Positions 5,678 to 7,100 of a stretch of DNA of 7,100 bases are shown piece by piece. The notes under the pieces are model-generated. The model saw only the letters and a list, made by a program, of their open reading frames with translations. It did no database searches and was not told the DNA's origin. Made by a program: the position numbers and the translations under genes. The stretch is from Polyangia bacterium (GTDB lineage: Bacteria; Myxococcota_A; Polyangia; Polyangiales; Polyangiaceae). The stretch lies in NCBI GenBank assembly GCA_030430975.1, contig JAUIKB010000299.1, forward strand, positions 1-7,100, written 5' to 3'. Within the stretch, counting starts at the first letter, position 1. The number at the start of each line of letters is the position of its first letter.

Positions 5678-7100
5678 CTACTCAGCGCCGCTGAACTCCC
5701 AGTCGGCGCCGAAGGCATCCTTCTTGGGCGTCGCCAGCGCTTCGCCGTTCGGGCCGTCGCGTCGCACGACAAGCGTGCGCCGCGTCGCCGTGTCCTGGTT
5801 CTCGCGCGTCACCACGGTGATGACGTTCATGCCCGGGCGTAGCTTGACCGTATGCGAGAACGTCATCTTCTTCTTGTCCTTGCCTTTGGCGTTGGACTCG
5901 TAGAACACCTTGCGCGAACCGACGAACATGTAGACGTCGTGCACACGGTCGCCGTCGGTAGCAGTACCGTCGATCTGAATCGTATCCTTGCGTGTTGAAA
6001 GAGCAGCTGCTTTGAGAACCAGCTGCGGCGGCGAGCGACTGAGCAGCGGTTTGATCTTCGGGGAGGGCGCGCCCTGCGCGTCTTCTACATCTGCGGTCTT
6101 CACGAACGCAAAGCGACCCTTGTCGATCTCCACCTTGGTGTAGTCGCCAAACGTGCCCGACCGCTTAGCCGTCGAGCCTTTCTCAAGCTGAGCTACCACG
6201 CGCGCCGAGTCGATCGGTTCCCCGCGCAGACCCGCCAAGCGCTTGGCTTTTACCAAGCCCTTCGCCGCCTTGATGGCAAGCCCGGCGCCGGTGATCGGGA
6301 TCGATACTTTTTCGCTGGCGCCCACCCGTAGATCGCGGTCGGTCACGCTCAGCCGAAGCTTCACGAACTTTTCCTTCAGCTTGTCCAAGACGTCGAACGT
6401 AAACGCCACACGCTTGCTGTCACCTGGAGCCAGGTTCGACACGTCGAATCGGCCCGCCTTGAGCAGAATCCCGTCACCGGTGAGGTTGGCGATGTTGGCC
6501 TGCGTCTCCATCGACTTGCCGGTGCCGACGTTCTTGACGGTGAGGTACATCGTAACCGCCTCGCCGCGAGCGATCTGGCCGTCACCGTTGCCCTTGCGAT
6601 TGTCGACAACCTGGTATGTGTACGCGAAAATCGGTTTCGGAAGAGCCTCGATTGTTGGCCGAAACTCCGCGTCCTTGGGCGCGTCGCCGCCTTCTGCACC
6701 GAATCGCACCTTCACGACGTCTTCGCGTGAGGTGGCGTCTTCGGGGATCTTGCAGATGCGTTTCGCATCCAGGGGCAGAGGTTTGGTCGACCCCGGCTTT
6801 CGGCCTTCGATTTCACACCAGCCGAGCGGCGCGGCTGTCGTCTTCGATTCACCCGGCTCAATTTTCCCGAACAGAAATTCTTTCTCGGTAAAGTAACCAC
6901 TGTCGCTCTTGGTCTTGGCGTGGAGCTGATACACGGGAACCTTACCGTTGTTCTTGACGGTGATCTTGAGCTCGGCCTTCTCACCTGCTTTGAACTTGTT
7001 GTCCTTGCTGGTCGTCTCGATCTTCACCTCGAAGTCGTCCGATTTGGTTCCGGCTTCTGAGCCCTTTGGAGGTGGCGACCAGTCGATGTCCATCTTCCCT
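5678..7100 (-). CDS. C-terminal part of a secreted multidomain protein, probably an S41 (C-terminal processing) peptidase
   Basis: The frame stays open to the right edge, reading GK before the first Met (7093-7091), so this is very likely a truncated view; the Met has no signal peptide although the domains look extracytoplasmic. Numbered from that Met (471 residues), it shows a CARDB-like beta module (about 20-90) with KAGEKAELKITVKNNG and FLFGKIEPGESK; an insert bearing Cys93 and Cys114; a second module (about 155-268) starting FAYTYQVVDNRKGNGDGQ, then RGEAVTMYLTVKNVGTGK and LAPGDSKRVAFTF; a possible SH3-like segment (about 285-336, GTFGDYTKVEIDKGRFAFV); and an Ig-like C-terminal domain (about 355-445). 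The GNGDG...RGE motif is common in secreted beta modules and may bind calcium. From memory of the family, DxDWS followed by these modules resembles the tails of myxobacterial S41 proteases, but the peptidase domain would lie outside the window. The stop is 8 bp before nnr. Confidence 0.82.
   Translation of the reverse strand, partial: GKMDIDWSPPPKGSEAGTKSDDFEVKIETTSKDNKFKAGEKAELKITVKNNGKVPVYQLHAKTKSDSGYFTEKEFLFGKIEPGESKTTAAPLGWCEIEGRKPGSTKPLPLDAKRICKIPEDATSREDVVKVRFGAEGGDAPKDAEFRPTIEALPKPIFAYTYQVVDNRKGNGDGQIARGEAVTMYLTVKNVGTGKSMETQANIANLTGDGILLKAGRFDVSNLAPGDSKRVAFTFDVLDKLKEKFVKLRLSVTDRDLRVGASEKVSIPITGAGLAIKAAKGLVKAKRLAGLRGEPIDSARVVAQLEKGSTAKRSGTFGDYTKVEIDKGRFAFVKTADVEDAQGAPSPKIKPLLSRSPPQLVLKAAALSTRKDTIQIDGTATDGDRVHDVYMFVGSRKVFYESNAKGKDKKKMTFSHTVKLRPGMNVITVVTRENQDTATRRTLVVRRDGPNGEALATPKKDAFGADWEFSGAE

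Noticed and set aside
1..7100. CRISPR array, transposon, tRNA or phage module
   Set aside because: No regularly spaced repeats, transposase or integrase motifs, terminal inverted repeats or tRNA-like folds were seen on either strand.

Overview
The window is GC-rich DNA (mostly 60-70% G+C in the stretches I counted) with tightly packed genes. Several things suggest a myxobacterium-like member of the Myxococcota: a signal-peptidase-like protein with an extra N-terminal membrane block, an SigR/SigH-like ECF sigma factor with a sigma-54-like promoter in front of it, parvulin and other lipoproteins, and a secreted protein of repeated CARDB-like beta modules with GNGDG motifs. This placement rests on protein style only; no rRNA or tRNA is present to confirm it.

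Left part (1-1740, minus strand). An ECF sigma factor gene (1000-1602) is followed after 49 bp by a signal peptidase I homologue (114-950). That gene overlaps by 4 bp the GTG start of a lipoprotein gene running off the left edge (1-117). The signal peptidase homologue has lost both catalytic residues: Gly replaces the Ser nucleophile and Gln replaces the Lys general base, while the other family boxes remain. An 8-bp hairpin sits directly before its start codon. Upstream of the sigma gene are a good Shine-Dalgarno, a near-consensus -24/-12 (sigma-54) element and a cluster of GC-rich inverted and direct repeats.

Middle (1911-4108, plus strand). A two-helix membrane protein with a beta-rich C-terminal domain is translationally coupled (4-bp overlap, GGAGG) to a parvulin-type peptidyl-prolyl isomerase lipoprotein. 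After an 81-bp gap comes an unrecognised 288-residue protein, part of which has lower G+C.

Right part (4146-7100, minus strand). A complete bifunctional NAD(P)H-hydrate repair enzyme (Nnr) lies 8 bp downstream of the C-terminal part of a large secreted multidomain protein, probably an S41 (C-terminal processing) peptidase, whose N-terminus is outside the window. The plus-strand gene ending at 4108 converges on nnr with 37 bp between them and no convincing terminator.

Much of the window concerns the cell envelope: protein export, lipoproteins, periplasmic folding and a secreted protein. I see no mobile element, CRISPR array or RNA gene. The least ordinary item is the apparently inactive signal peptidase next to an ECF sigma gene without an anti-sigma partner.
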